64,000 bases of DNA from an uncultured Paracoccaceae bacterium (GTDB lineage: Bacteria > Pseudomonadota > Alphaproteobacteria > Rhodobacterales > Rhodobacteraceae). The notes under the pieces are model-generated. The model did no database searches, was not told where the DNA came from, and saw only the letters and a program-made list of their open reading frames with translations. Of the stretch, positions 16,648 through 25,837 are shown one piece after another. Each line of letters opens with the position of its first letter. Position 1 is the first letter of the stretch. The stretch is taken from NCBI GenBank assembly GCA_937920555.1, contig CAKZTM010000047.1, forward strand, positions 1 through 64,000. The letters run 5' to 3'. Position numbers and translations under genes: made by a program.

Positions 16648-17643
16648 TTATGTAGATGATCCGAAGCGCGATGCCCATGTGGGGCTAAGATCATTCTGGG
16701 CTGGTGTTGCGTGATAGATACCGCGGGCGATGGCCCGTGCGAGGCACAGGGCTGCCGCATGTCCGATGTTGAGCATGTCCATACCCGGGTCGCTGAGCGG
16801 TTTGGCGTTGGTGGAGGCCGCAAAGATCAGATCGCCGTCCATGGGTGTGTGTGCCGGTACAATTGCGCGGGCCATGCCGTCATGTGCGGCCACGGCCATG
16901 CGGTGGCACTGGGGTTTGCTCAGGTCTGCGTCGGTTACGACAATGGCGATGGTGGTGTTTTGCATCTGGCTCAGTTTATTGGCGAATGTGTCGGTGGTTG
17001 TGGGGGTCGGGCCTGCGCCTTTTGCGCCGAATTCTGCGTCCATTTCAAATGGTGCGGCCCAAAAGTGGCCGCTGGGGGTGGTGGTGTTGCCAAGGGCATT
17101 GCACGCCACGAGGGCGGCGACTGTGATGCCGCTTGGCAGTTGGAGAGACGCCGTGCCGAGCCCGCCTTTCAGGTCGCCTGCTGTGGCACCCGTGCCTGCG
17201 CCGATTGTGCCCAGATCGGTGGAGGTCTTGGCGTTTTTGTACGCCTCTAAACCCAGCTTGCGGTAGGGGTTCTCAGCCCAGTCTTTGTCGCCGCCGTTCA
17301 GAAGATCAAACAGGATCGCGGCGGGCACGATGGGCACGGTGGCGGGGCCAACCTGATAGCCGATCTTGTCGCGGGCCAGCGCATCCATCACGCCGGATGC
17401 TGCATCAAGGCCAAAGGCGGAGCCGCCCGAGAGCACCAGCGCGTGGACTTGATCCACGGTTTTGTCCGGGGCCAGAAGGTCGGTTTCGCGGGTGCCGGGC
17501 GCGCCGCCCATCACATGCACGGACGCCGTCAAGGGCGCATCTGGAACCAGCACGGTGGTGCCGGTTTTGATATGCGCGTCCTGCGCGTGGCCGATTTTTA
17601 GGCCCGCAATATCGGTGATGCTGTTTTGCGGCCCCGGTGTCAC
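16648..17643 (-). CDS. P1-family peptidase (DmpA/NylC-like)
   Basis: 331 residues. Family features: N-terminal [50 protein letters not shown], and the segment [18 protein letters not shown] holding the expected autocatalytic Thr nucleophile, followed by AHDGMARAI and [11 protein letters not shown]. Members self-cleave and act as aminopeptidases on L-, D- or beta-amino-acid amides, or hydrolyse nylon oligomers. In an operon with a peptide-type ABC transporter, ALDH and SDRs, it may open an imported amide. Overlaps the cupin gene by 4 bases. Confidence 0.87.
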   Translation of the reverse strand: MTPGPQNSITDIAGLKIGHAQDAHIKTGTTVLVPDAPLTASVHVMGGAPGTRETDLLAPDKTVDQVHALVLSGGSAFGLDAASGVMDALARDKIGYQVGPATVPIVPAAILFDLLNGGDKDWAENPYRKLGLEAYKNAKTSTDLGTIGAGTGATAGDLKGGLGTASLQLPSGITVAALVACNALGNTTTPSGHFWAAPFEMDAEFGAKGAGPTPTTTDTFANKLSQMQNTTIAIVVTDADLSKPQCHRMAVAAHDGMARAIVPAHTPMDGDLIFAASTNAKPLSDPGMDMLNIGHAAALCLARAIARGIYHATPAQNDLSPTWASRFGSST

Positions 17644-17990
17644 AGGCGTGGTTTGGCGCTGGCGGTGGCGGGATCACCTGTGTTGGGCGTGCCTTTAGGC
17701 TCGATCAGGAGCACCTGGCATTCTTGGTCCGCGCGGGGCCGGTGGGTGACGCCTTTGGGAACCACGAACAGCTCGCCCGCTTTGACCGGATGGGAGGTGC
17801 TTTCGAGGTCCATGACCATTTCGCCCTCTATCACGAGGAAAAAGTCATCGGTGTCTTCGTGCAGATGAAACGGAAACTCGCCTTGGAATTTGACCACCAT
17901 GATGTCGTTATCGTTGTAATTGGCAACCACATGGGGATCCCAATGGGTGCTGATTTTCGACAGTTTTTCAGCCAAATTGATCGGGGTCAT
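17640..17990 (-). CDS. cupin-domain protein
   Basis: 116 residues forming a single cupin barrel. Motif 1 reads PFHLHEDTDDFFLVIEGE (Asp in place of the usual Glu metal ligand) and motif 2 ELFVVPKGVTHRP, so a metal site is likely. Small cupins of this kind act as dioxygenases, isomerases or sensors; the exact role is unknown. Overlaps its neighbours on both sides by 4 bases, in the middle of the operon. Confidence 0.87.
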   Translation of the reverse strand: MTPINLAEKLSKISTHWDPHVVANYNDNDIMVVKFQGEFPFHLHEDTDDFFLVIEGEMVMDLESTSHPVKAGELFVVPKGVTHRPRADQECQVLLIEPKGTPNTGDPATASAKPRL

Positions 17991-18715
17991 ATGCAGCGTC
18001 CTCCGTCCAATTCCATGGCCACGCCGGTGATCATGGAGGCTTCATCCGAGCACAGGTAGCAGGCCGCGTTGCCCATATCTTCGGGTGTGGAAAAGCGGCC
18101 CATTGGAATGGTGGAGATGAACTTGGCGCGCATTTCGGGTGTGTCTTCGCCCATGAAGGATTTGAGAAGCGGGGTTTCGCCGGCCACGGGGCACAGGGCG
18201 TTGACGCGGATGCCGAACGGGGCGAGTTCGACCGCCATGGCTTTGGTGGCGGTGATCATCCAGCCTTTGGAGGCATTGTACCAGTTGAGGTTCGGGCGCG
18301 GCGAGAGACCTGCGGTGGAGGCGATGTTGAGGATCGCCCCTGAGCCGCGTTCCTTCATGGCTGCGTTGAAGGTGCGGGCGGCGTGGTAGACGGATTTGGC
18401 GTTGACGGCGAGGACGCGGTCGAATTCGTCTTCCTCCACGGTTTCCATGGGTTTGGGCAGGTGGGTGATGCCCGCATTGTTCACGATGATGTCCGGGTTT
18501 GGCACGGTTTTGGCCAGCTCACTCCAGCTTGCGGCGGAGGCCACATCAAGCATGTGTGCGGTGGTGCCCAGTTCCTTGGCGGTGCTGGTGGCCATCTCCG
18601 CGTTGATATCGGCGATGACCACGGTTGCGCCTTCGGCGATGAACTTGGTGGCGATGCCTTTGCCAAAGCCCGAGGCCGCGCCGGTCACGATCGCTGTTTT
18701 GCCTGCAAGTCTCAT
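17987..18715 (-). CDS. SDR-family oxidoreductase
   Basis: 242 residues of classical short-chain dehydrogenase: cofactor site TGAASGFGKGIA with an acidic residue after strand 2 (ADIN) favouring NAD, NNAG, catalytic YNASK and a C-terminal MITGVAMELDGG. Likely oxidises an alcohol arising from the compound handled by this operon. It is the second of two SDR genes in tandem, 9 bases after the first, which suggests successive or stereospecific steps. Confidence 0.88.
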   Translation of the reverse strand: MRLAGKTAIVTGAASGFGKGIATKFIAEGATVVIADINAEMATSTAKELGTTAHMLDVASAASWSELAKTVPNPDIIVNNAGITHLPKPMETVEEDEFDRVLAVNAKSVYHAARTFNAAMKERGSGAILNIASTAGLSPRPNLNWYNASKGWMITATKAMAVELAPFGIRVNALCPVAGETPLLKSFMGEDTPEMRAKFISTIPMGRFSTPEDMGNAACYLCSDEASMITGVAMELDGGRCI

Positions 18716-18724
18716 GATTTGTCC

Positions 18725-19426
18725 TTAGTAGGTTGCGCGGCCGCCGGAGATGTCGAACACGCCGCCTGTGGTGAAGCTGCATTCCTCGCTGGCCAGCCAA
18801 CACACGAGGCTGGCGATTTCATCTGTTTTGCCAAAGCGGCCCATGGGGATTTTGGAGAGCATGAAATTGATATGCTCCTCGCTCATCTGGTCGAAAATCG
18901 CGGTTTTCACAGCGGCGGGTGTGACGCAGTTGACCGTGACGCTGGTATCGGCAAGTTCTTTGCCAAGGGATTTGGTCAGGCCAATCACGGCGGCTTTGGA
19001 GGCGGAATAGGCCGAGGCGTTCGGGTTGCCTTCTTTACCGGCCACAGAGGCGATGTTGACGATCCGGCCGTTTTGAGCTTGTTCCATATGGGGGATCACG
19101 GCGCGGTTGCAGTAAAACAGGCCGTGCACGTTCACATCAAAGACCTGTTTCCACGCGTCAGCCGGGTAGTCGCGAACTTTGGTGTTTGGCCCGGTGATCC
19201 CTGCGGAACACACAAGGATGTCGATGCCGCCCATGCGCTGGGCGCTGTCTTTGGCCGCCTGGGTGACCGCATCTGGGTCGGTGATGTCCAGTTTGATGCC
19301 GTCGGTCGTGTCGAGATCCCACACGGTGACCTGAGCCCCTTCGGCGCGCAGGCGCTCTGAGACGGCCTGCCCGATGCCTGCGGCCCCGCCGGTTACGATT
19401 GCGCGTTTGCCTTGAAATCTATCCAT
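18725..19426 (-). CDS. SDR-family oxidoreductase
   Basis: 233 residues: TGGAAGIGQAVSE cofactor motif, an Asp after strand 2 (DLDTTDG), catalytic YSASK and C-terminal FTTGGVFDISGGRATY. ATG at 19426 is chosen because it gives the exact family N-terminus (MDRFQGKRAIVTGG) and overlaps the aldehyde dehydrogenase stop by 8 bases. Substrate unknown; the tandem SDR suggests a two-enzyme alcohol oxidation or epimerisation. Confidence 0.87.
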   Translation of the reverse strand: MDRFQGKRAIVTGGAAGIGQAVSERLRAEGAQVTVWDLDTTDGIKLDITDPDAVTQAAKDSAQRMGGIDILVCSAGITGPNTKVRDYPADAWKQVFDVNVHGLFYCNRAVIPHMEQAQNGRIVNIASVAGKEGNPNASAYSASKAAVIGLTKSLGKELADTSVTVNCVTPAAVKTAIFDQMSEEHINFMLSKIPMGRFGKTDEIASLVCWLASEECSFTTGGVFDISGGRATY

Positions 19427-20855
19427 GAAATGCCGCCACTGTTTTGAGTTGAGAAAAGCCGTAAAGTGCCTCGAACCCCTTTTCGCGACCATGGCCGGAT
19501 TTGCCGACCCCGCCAAAGGGAAGCTCGACACCGCCACCGGCACCGTAGTTGTTGATGAAAATCTGACCGGCGGAGATCTGTTTTGCAAGGCGCATTTGCC
19601 GGGCCCCGTTTTGCGACCATATGGAGGCGACCAGACCGTAATCGGTGCTGTTTGCGATTTGCACGGCCTCGTCTTCGGTATCAAAGGGGATGATCACTTG
19701 AACGGGGCCGAATATTTCGTCCTGCGCCAAGGTGTGGTCCGGGGGCACGCCCGCGAAAAGCGTGGGGGCGATGAAATGTCCGCCTGCGGCTTTGACGTGG
19801 CCCTCGGCGGCTTTTTCCAAGTCATGCCCTTTGCCCAAAAACTCTGCCACGATGTCTTTTTGGCGGGCGGAGATCAGCGGGCCCACGTCAAGGTCGTCCA
19901 AGGCCGCCCCCACCTGCAGGGCGCTGTAGCGTGCCGCCATTTTTTCGGTCAATTGGTCGTAGATTGATCTGTGGGCGAGAATGCGCGAGGAGGCCGAGCA
20001 GGTTTGGCCCGCATTTTGGATGCCTGCATTCACAAGGAAGGGCAGGGCCGCGTCGAGGTCTGCATCCTCAAACACCAGTTGCGGGGATTTTCCGCCCAGC
20101 TCTAACGTCACGGGCACAATGTTTTGGGCAGCCGTCGCTTGGATGATGGACCCTACGCCCACAGAGCCTGTGAAAGAAATGTGGTCGATATCCGGGTGTT
20201 TGGCCAAGGCGGCGCCAGCTTCTTCGCCCAATCCCGGCACGACGTTCAGCACCCCTTTGGGCAGGCCCGCCTCATCTGCGATGGCCGCAAAGGCGAGTGC
20301 GGTCAGGCAGGCGTCTTCGGCGGGTTTGAGCACGCAGGCATTGCCCATGGTCAGGGCGGCCCCCACCGAGCGGCCAATGATTTGCATCGGGTAGTTCCAC
20401 GGGATGATGTGGCCGGTGACCCCGTGGGGTTCGCGCAATGTGTAGACTGTGTAGCCGTCCAGATAGGGGATGGTTTCGCCGGTGATTTTGTCGGCGGCTC
20501 CTGCGTAAAACTCCATGTACCGGGCAAGGGCCACGGCGTCTGCGCGGGCCTGTTTGAGCGGTTTGCCCACATCGCGTGCCTCTATCCGGGCCAGCTCCTC
20601 GGTGCGCTCCAACACCAGTTGGCCAATGCGGGCCAGAATGCGGCCACGCTCCAGCGCGGTGCTTTTGCCCCAATCGCTGTTGAGGGTTGCGCGTGCGGCT
20701 GTGACGGCGCGGTCGATATCGCCTGCGCTGCCGCGTGCGATGGTGGTGAAGTCCTTGCCCGTGGAGGGGTCTTCGACGGCCAGCACATCGGAGGCATCGG
20801 CCCAAATGCCGTCAATGAAGAGCTTGTCTGTTGGATACCAAATCTCGTCAAACAC
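19419..20855 (-). CDS. aldehyde dehydrogenase family protein
   Basis: 478 residues, full length. Cofactor-binding and catalytic motifs are in place: IIPWNYPM, FTGSVGVGS, the general base Glu in VTLELGGKSP and the nucleophilic Cys in NAGQTCSASSRI. It oxidises an aldehyde to the acid with NAD(P); it resembles betaine- or gamma-aminobutyraldehyde-type enzymes, but the substrate is not readable. Overlaps the ATPase gene upstream by 8 bases and the SDR downstream by 8, so it is firmly within the operon. Confidence 0.92.
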   Translation of the reverse strand: MFDEIWYPTDKLFIDGIWADASDVLAVEDPSTGKDFTTIARGSAGDIDRAVTAARATLNSDWGKSTALERGRILARIGQLVLERTEELARIEARDVGKPLKQARADAVALARYMEFYAGAADKITGETIPYLDGYTVYTLREPHGVTGHIIPWNYPMQIIGRSVGAALTMGNACVLKPAEDACLTALAFAAIADEAGLPKGVLNVVPGLGEEAGAALAKHPDIDHISFTGSVGVGSIIQATAAQNIVPVTLELGGKSPQLVFEDADLDAALPFLVNAGIQNAGQTCSASSRILAHRSIYDQLTEKMAARYSALQVGAALDDLDVGPLISARQKDIVAEFLGKGHDLEKAAEGHVKAAGGHFIAPTLFAGVPPDHTLAQDEIFGPVQVIIPFDTEDEAVQIANSTDYGLVASIWSQNGARQMRLAKQISAGQIFINNYGAGGGVELPFGGVGKSGHGREKGFEALYGFSQLKTVAAFHG

Positions 20856-22452
20856 CCGCGTGCTCCCGTTTTTCCAGCGCCAAGTCTATATTTGGTGCCG
20901 CTGCGATCAACTGCTTTGTGTAGAGCTGGGTCGGGTTTTGGAAAATCTCCTCGGTGGGGCCTTGTTCTACGATTTTGCCCGCTTTCATGATCAGCACCCT
21001 ATCGGTGATGGCGCGCACCACTGACAGGTCGTGGGAGATGAACAGGTAGCTCAGGTCCAGCCGGTCCGACAGGTCGGCCAGAAGGTCGAGGATTTGGGCG
21101 CGGATGGAGACATCAAGGGCGGATACAGCCTCATCAAGAATGATCAGGTCCGGCTCTATGATCAGGGCGCGTGCAATAGCGATGCGTTGGCGCTGGCCTC
21201 CGGAAAACTCGTGGATGTATTTGTCGGCGTCACTGGCGTTGAGGCCCACTTGGGCGAGGGCTGCGTCAATCCGTTTGCGGGCGTCGGCGGGCGGTGTGTC
21301 GAGCAGGTGAAACGGCTCGGAGACAAGTCGCGCGACCTTGTGGCGCGGGTTGAATGATGAGTAGGGGTCTTGGAACACCACTTGCATGTGCCGCCGGATA
21401 TGGCGGGCGGTCGTGGTTTGGGAGGTTATTTTCTGGCCGTGGACTTCGATTGTGCCCGAGGTGATCGGATCAAGGCCCAAAATGGCGCGGGTGAGGGTTG
21501 ACTTGCCGCAGCCGCTTTCGCCCACCAGCCCCAGATTTTCACCGCGATTGAGGGTGAAGGACACGCCGTCGACCGCGCGAAAATATCCCGGTTTGCCAAA
21601 GAGCGTGCGGCGCGGTGTGGGGTAGTCGCGGGTGACATTGTCGAGTTTGAGCACGGGCGTATCTGCGCGGGCGGTTTTGCGGTCTGGGATGTGCGAGGAG
21701 GCGTCAAAAAGTGCCCGCGTGTAGGGGTGGTTGAGCTCTTGGAACACTTGGACGGTGGGGCCCGCCTCGACGATTTCGCCTTTGCGCATGATGGCCACAT
21801 GATCGGCGATGCCCGCGACCACGCCCAGATCGTGGGTGATCAGCATCAGGCCCATGTCAAACTCATCCACAAGAGATTTCAAAAGGTCGAGAATTTGCGC
21901 CTGTGTGGTCACGTCAAGGGCTGTGGTCGGCTCATCGGCAATCAGCAGTTTCGGGCGCAGTGCAATGGCCATGGCGATCACCACCCGTTGGCGCTGGCCG
22001 CCTGAGAGTTCATGGGGGTAGCGGGTGAGCGGGAATTGATCTGCGGGCAGGCCGACCCGGTTGAGGGTGTCGCGGGCAATTTTGAGCGCGTCGCGTCTGC
22101 TGGTTTTGGTGTGGATGCGCAGGGTTTCGGCCACTTGGTCGCCGATGGTTTGAACCGGGTTGAGGGCGGTCATGGGTTCTTGGAACACCATGCCGATGTC
22201 ATCGCCGCGAATATCGCAGAGGTCTTTTTCGGACAATTGCACGAGGTCGTTGCCGTCCAGTATGATTGCGCCGGATGTGCTGCTGCCATGGGGCAGGAGG
22301 CCGATTGTGGACAGCGCGGTCATGGATTTGCCCGAGCCGCTTTCGCCGATTAACCCTAAGATTTCGCCTGAGTTTATGGTGAAATTCACGTTGTTGAGGA
22401 TTGGTGTGTCGTTGATCGACAGGGACAGGTTTTCGACATGCAGCAGGGTCAT
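20848..22452 (-). CDS. peptide-type ABC transporter ATPase, two domains fused
   Basis: 534 residues containing two complete nucleotide-binding domains (DppD-like then DppF-like). Each has Walker A (GESGSGKS near residue 37; GESGCGKS near 310), an LSGGQRQR / FSGGQRQR signature and Walker B (LLIADEPT, LIILDEAVSAL). It powers the two permeases encoded immediately upstream, which overlap by 4 bases. The fused layout is common for nickel/dipeptide/microcin-type importers in alphaproteobacteria. No binding protein is encoded in this operon. Confidence 0.93.
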   Translation of the reverse strand: MTLLHVENLSLSINDTPILNNVNFTINSGEILGLIGESGSGKSMTALSTIGLLPHGSSTSGAIILDGNDLVQLSEKDLCDIRGDDIGMVFQEPMTALNPVQTIGDQVAETLRIHTKTSRRDALKIARDTLNRVGLPADQFPLTRYPHELSGGQRQRVVIAMAIALRPKLLIADEPTTALDVTTQAQILDLLKSLVDEFDMGLMLITHDLGVVAGIADHVAIMRKGEIVEAGPTVQVFQELNHPYTRALFDASSHIPDRKTARADTPVLKLDNVTRDYPTPRRTLFGKPGYFRAVDGVSFTLNRGENLGLVGESGCGKSTLTRAILGLDPITSGTIEVHGQKITSQTTTARHIRRHMQVVFQDPYSSFNPRHKVARLVSEPFHLLDTPPADARKRIDAALAQVGLNASDADKYIHEFSGGQRQRIAIARALIIEPDLIILDEAVSALDVSIRAQILDLLADLSDRLDLSYLFISHDLSVVRAITDRVLIMKAGKIVEQGPTEEIFQNPTQLYTKQLIAAAPNIDLALEKREHAGV

Positions 22453-23267
22453 GTCACCTGCCTGCGGATGCGCGGATCCAAAAGGTCGCGCAACCCGTCA
22501 CCCATCAGGTTGAGGCCAAGCACGGTCAGCACGATGGCAAGCCCCGGAAAGATGGCCAGATGGGGCGCGAATGAGATCATGGTTTGGCTTTCCGCCAGCA
22601 TGCGTCCCCAGCTTGGCGTGGGTGGTTGTGCGCCAAGGCCCACGTAGGACAGGCCTGCCTCCGCCAAAATGCCAAGTGAGAACTGGATGGTGCCCTGCAC
22701 GATCAGCAGGTTCAGGATATTGGGCAAGATATGTTCGACCGATATGCGGGCTTTGCCTTTACCGGCCACGCGTGCGGCCAGCAGGAAGTCGCGCGACCAA
22801 AGCGATAGTGCCGCCCCGCGGGTGATCCGGGCAAAGACCGGGGTGTTAAAAATGCCGATGGCGATGATGGCATTGACCGCCGACGGGCCAAACACGGCTG
22901 TGATCAGGATCGCGATCACCAGTGAGGGGAAGGCGAAGATCAGGTCATTGGAGCGCATGATCACCTCATCAAGCCATGAGCCGCGAAGGCTTGCGGCGGT
23001 CAGGCCCAAAGGGACGCCCAGCACGATGCCGATACCGACCGCGATGACCGCCACGGCAATCGACGTGCGCGCGCCCACCATGATCATGGAAAAGATATCG
23101 CGTCCGAAATGATCTGTTCCAAACCAATGGGTTACAGATGGAAGTTTAAGTTTGTTGGGGATGGCCAATTGGGCATGGTCAAACGGCGTCCAAATGAAGG
23201 AAATTGCGGCAGCGGCTATGAAAATGGCGCTGAGTGCCGCCCCGATGATAAGGGTTTTGGGGATCAT
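22449..23267 (-). CDS. peptide-type ABC transporter permease, DppC-like
   Basis: 272 residues from the ATG at 23267, which overlaps the upstream permease stop (ATGA). About six membrane segments; an N-terminal helix, a periplasmic loop with HWFGTDHFGRDIFSMIMVGAR typical of DppC/OppC, and the EAA loop around AARVAGKGKARISVEHILPN that contacts the ATPase. Works with the next gene upstream as the second half of the membrane channel. Confidence 0.92.
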   Translation of the reverse strand: MIPKTLIIGAALSAIFIAAAAISFIWTPFDHAQLAIPNKLKLPSVTHWFGTDHFGRDIFSMIMVGARTSIAVAVIAVGIGIVLGVPLGLTAASLRGSWLDEVIMRSNDLIFAFPSLVIAILITAVFGPSAVNAIIAIGIFNTPVFARITRGAALSLWSRDFLLAARVAGKGKARISVEHILPNILNLLIVQGTIQFSLGILAEAGLSYVGLGAQPPTPSWGRMLAESQTMISFAPHLAIFPGLAIVLTVLGLNLMGDGLRDLLDPRIRRQVT

Positions 23268-24211
23268 CGGCCCGCTCTCAGGCGCGGATCGACCCACGCA
23301 TAGGCCAGATCCACCATGAAGGTCACCAAGATCACGGCGAAAACCAGGATCATGACCACGGATTCGACGACAATGAGGTCACGTTGCGTGATGGCTTGGA
23401 AGGCGAGGCGGCCAAGGCCGGGCAGGAAAAACACGTTCTCGATGATGATGGCGCCCGCCAAGAGAAAGGAGAATTGCAGGCCAATGATCGTGAGTACCGG
23501 TATCAGCGCGTTGCGCAAGGCGTGTTTCCACAGCGCTTGTCTGCGTGACAGGCCCTTGGCGCGGGCGGTGCGAATGAAATCCTCGTCCAGCGTGTCCAAA
23601 AGTGAGGAGCGCATGACGCGGGTCAGGATCGAGGCTTGCGGCAGCGCAAGTGCGATTGCCGGTAGGGTGAGGGCTTTGAGGCCGGCTAGAATTCCCGCGT
23701 CCCAGCCCGGAAACCCCCCTGCGGAAAACCACCGCAAATTGATCGCGAAGGCCAGCACCAGCAGCATGGCAAACCAAAAGTTCGGGATTGCGATGCCCAG
23801 TTGGGTCAGGCCCATCACGGAGGTATCGCCGAGGCTTGCGCGTTTGGAGGCTGCATAAAGGCCCGCAGGAAAAGCGATGAGAGTTGAGAGGGTTAGAGCA
23901 AAGAGTGCAAGTGGAAGGGAAACCCAGATACGCGCGCTTATTAATTCTGCCACCGGGGTGCGGTAGGTGTAGGATGTGCCAAAATCGCCGGTGAGCATGC
24001 CGGTCACCCAGCCCCAATAGCGGGCGGGGGCGGAGGCGTCCAAACCCAGCTCGCGGCGCAGGGCGGCAACGGTGTCTTCTTGCGCGTTCAGGCCAAGCAT
24101 GTAGGAGGCCGGATCGCCGGGGATGATCTCGATCACGCAGAAAATCACCAGCGAGGCGGCGATTAGGCTAAGGGTGAGCGACAATGCGCGTTTGAGGGCA
24201 TAGCGAAGCAT
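23264..24211 (-). CDS. peptide-type ABC transporter permease, DppB-like
   Basis: 315 residues with six membrane segments. The N-terminal FCVIEIIPGDPASYMLG and the EAA loop FIRTARAKGLSRRQALWKHALRNALIPV are typical of DppB/OppB permeases. It is the first gene of the leftward operon reaching to aroQ. A substrate-binding protein gene would normally lie just upstream; instead there is a 284-base non-coding region and a rightward gene. Confidence 0.92.
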   Translation of the reverse strand: MLRYALKRALSLTLSLIAASLVIFCVIEIIPGDPASYMLGLNAQEDTVAALRRELGLDASAPARYWGWVTGMLTGDFGTSYTYRTPVAELISARIWVSLPLALFALTLSTLIAFPAGLYAASKRASLGDTSVMGLTQLGIAIPNFWFAMLLVLAFAINLRWFSAGGFPGWDAGILAGLKALTLPAIALALPQASILTRVMRSSLLDTLDEDFIRTARAKGLSRRQALWKHALRNALIPVLTIIGLQFSFLLAGAIIIENVFFLPGLGRLAFQAITQRDLIVVESVVMILVFAVILVTFMVDLAYAWVDPRLRAGR

Positions 24212-24357
24212 AATGGTCGCAGGTTAACCGCAACACCGGGCTTGGGAAAGCGGTAACGCGGACGGGTCGGTTCGGGATTTTGGTGCGCCAGAAGACTGTG
24301 TTAGAGGATAGGGGAGATGTGGGTTAAAGTTTTGATTTTACGGGGGAAACCGGTTCG

Positions 24358-24375
24358 ACTCCACTAGTTGAGTAA
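24358..24375. promoter_or_regulatory. palindrome matching the site at 11357-11376
   Basis: ACTCCACTAGTTGAGT is a 16-bp dyad around ACTAGT with one mismatch; with the next AA it shares ACTCCA-N-TA-N-T-N-GAGTAA with the palindrome at 11357-11376 (15 of 18 positions). It lies in the 284-base region 24212-24495, between the divergent dppB-like gene (147 bases) and the BrnA-like gene (about 120 bases). I see no gene in that region. Confidence 0.5.
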
Positions 24376-24495
24376 TTCTGGTTGCGCGTGATGTCGGAAG
24401 GCTGTGCTGAGCTTCGTGTTGATGGCGGCATGCGCATCTGCAAGCGTTCGTTAACCAAACGGTCCGATTTTGGGGCCATTTAGGGAAATGATGCG

Positions 24496-24825
24496 ATGGC
24501 GGAGCGGAAAAGAACGAAGGAAGAGGCGCGCAAATACATAGAATTGCTCAATAATTGCATGAATTTGCAGATCGATATGCAGCATGCGCATCTCAAAGGC
24601 CTGATCATCCCCAAGGAATGGTCTGAGATTTCGACCATTCCGCCGGTGCAAGTCAAAGAGCGGATCACCATACGGCTCGATAAAGATGTGGTTAAGTTCT
24701 ACAAGGCTCTGGGCCCGGGATACCAAAAACGCATGAATGTTGTGCTGCGCATCTTCATGCTGTCCATGCTGGCAAAAGAGTGCGAGGGCGCCTTTGATCG
24801 CGACTGGAAAGGTGATCCTATCTGA
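24496..24825 (+). CDS. BrnA-like antitoxin-family protein, no toxin partner
   Basis: 109 residues. The C-terminal half (RITIRLDKDVVKFYKALGPG, then YQKRMNVVLRIFM) matches the ribbon-helix-helix DNA-binding segment of BrnA-type antitoxins. The N-terminal half is longer and helical. The usual BrnT toxin gene, normally just upstream and overlapping, is absent: the 284 bases upstream hold no ORF of that size. It may be a solitary regulator evolved from an antitoxin. Ribosome-binding site AGGGA about 11 bases upstream. Confidence 0.7.
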   Translation: MAERKRTKEEARKYIELLNNCMNLQIDMQHAHLKGLIIPKEWSEISTIPPVQVKERITIRLDKDVVKFYKALGPGYQKRMNVVLRIFMLSMLAKECEGAFDRDWKGDPI

Positions 24826-24928
24826 TCATTTTACACATTCGCTCATTGAGTGTTGCAGCATCGTCATATCGCGGCTTACCTGGTTCGGGTATCACTCGGC
24901 AATTCATGCAAAGGCATAAGACGAGTTC

Positions 24929-25837
24929 ATGACGTTTAAACCCGATTTTCTGGTGATAGGGGCTGCCCGTTCGGGGACAACGGCGCTTTATAATTATCTA
25001 AAACAACATCCCGATGTCTTCATGCCCACGGCCATTAAGGAGCCGAATTTCTTTTGTTATGAAGGGCTGAGCCTGAATGTGCAGGGGCCCGGTGCCGAAT
25101 TTATCAACAATTCGGTCACAGATCCCGCGGCTTATGCGGCGTTATTTGCCAGTGCAGGTCCGGGCCAGGTTACGGGGGAGGCGTCCCCGCTTTATCTTTA
25201 CGAAAGTCGGGCGGCCAAGCGCATTTTCCATCACGCACCGGACGTAAAGATGCTTGCAATTTTACGTAATCCGATTGAGCAGGCCTATTCTCATTTTCTA
25301 TATGCCACGCGCTTGATGGTCGAAAACGAGCCGGATTTTGTGAAAGTTCTGCACATGGAGGAGGCGCGTTTGGCCAAAGGCTGGCAGCCGCTTTTTGGCT
25401 ATTCGTCTTTCCCCCGTTATGGCGCCCAGCTTTCCGGTTATTTTGAGCATTTTGACAGGTCTCAGTTTCTGATCGAGACCTATGATGATTTTAACGAAGA
25501 CCCGTTGCCCATGCTTGGTCGAATGTTCGAGTTTATTGGTGCGGATCCGGGTTTTATCCCCGATATATCGTACAGGCCTAATGCGGGCGGCGTACCGAAG
25601 TCTCAGATTTTTCAGGATTTTTTGATCAAGCCCAACCCGATTACGGGGCTTATCGCGAAGGTAGTTCCTTTGGAGTTGCGATCGAAAATTCGTGATCGTC
25701 TTGTGGCCCGAAACCTTAAGAAATCCGACCACGGTATGCCTGAGGAGGCGCGGGCAATTCTGAGTGCCCGCCTGCGCGATGATGTGGGGCGTTTGAGCGA
25801 TCTTTTGGGTCGTGATTTTTCCCACTGGCTGGGGTGA
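24929..25837 (+). CDS. sulfotransferase-family protein
   Basis: 302 residues. The N-terminal PAPS-binding loop reads VIGAARSGTTALYNYLKQHPDVFMP (phosphosulphate binding through the Arg-Ser-Gly-Thr-Thr turn), followed by KEPNFF and, near residue 110, the ILRNPIEQAYSHFLY segment that binds the 3-phosphate of PAPS. It transfers sulphate to a carbohydrate or small hydroxyl acceptor in the cytoplasm. No glycosyltransferase or capsule genes are nearby, so the acceptor is unknown. Confidence 0.87.
   Translation: MTFKPDFLVIGAARSGTTALYNYLKQHPDVFMPTAIKEPNFFCYEGLSLNVQGPGAEFINNSVTDPAAYAALFASAGPGQVTGEASPLYLYESRAAKRIFHHAPDVKMLAILRNPIEQAYSHFLYATRLMVENEPDFVKVLHMEEARLAKGWQPLFGYSSFPRYGAQLSGYFEHFDRSQFLIETYDDFNEDPLPMLGRMFEFIGADPGFIPDISYRPNAGGVPKSQIFQDFLIKPNPITGLIAKVVPLELRSKIRDRLVARNLKKSDHGMPEEARAILSARLRDDVGRLSDLLGRDFSHWLG

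Noticed and set aside
24345-24370. tRNA-like T-arm (GGTTCGACTCC)
   Set aside because: The loop TTCGACT fits, but the flanking stem does not pair and no acceptor, D or anticodon arm can be formed around it.
24212-24495. Hidden BrnT toxin gene before the BrnA-like gene
   Set aside because: No open frame of suitable length and no BrnT-like sequence in either strand of this region.
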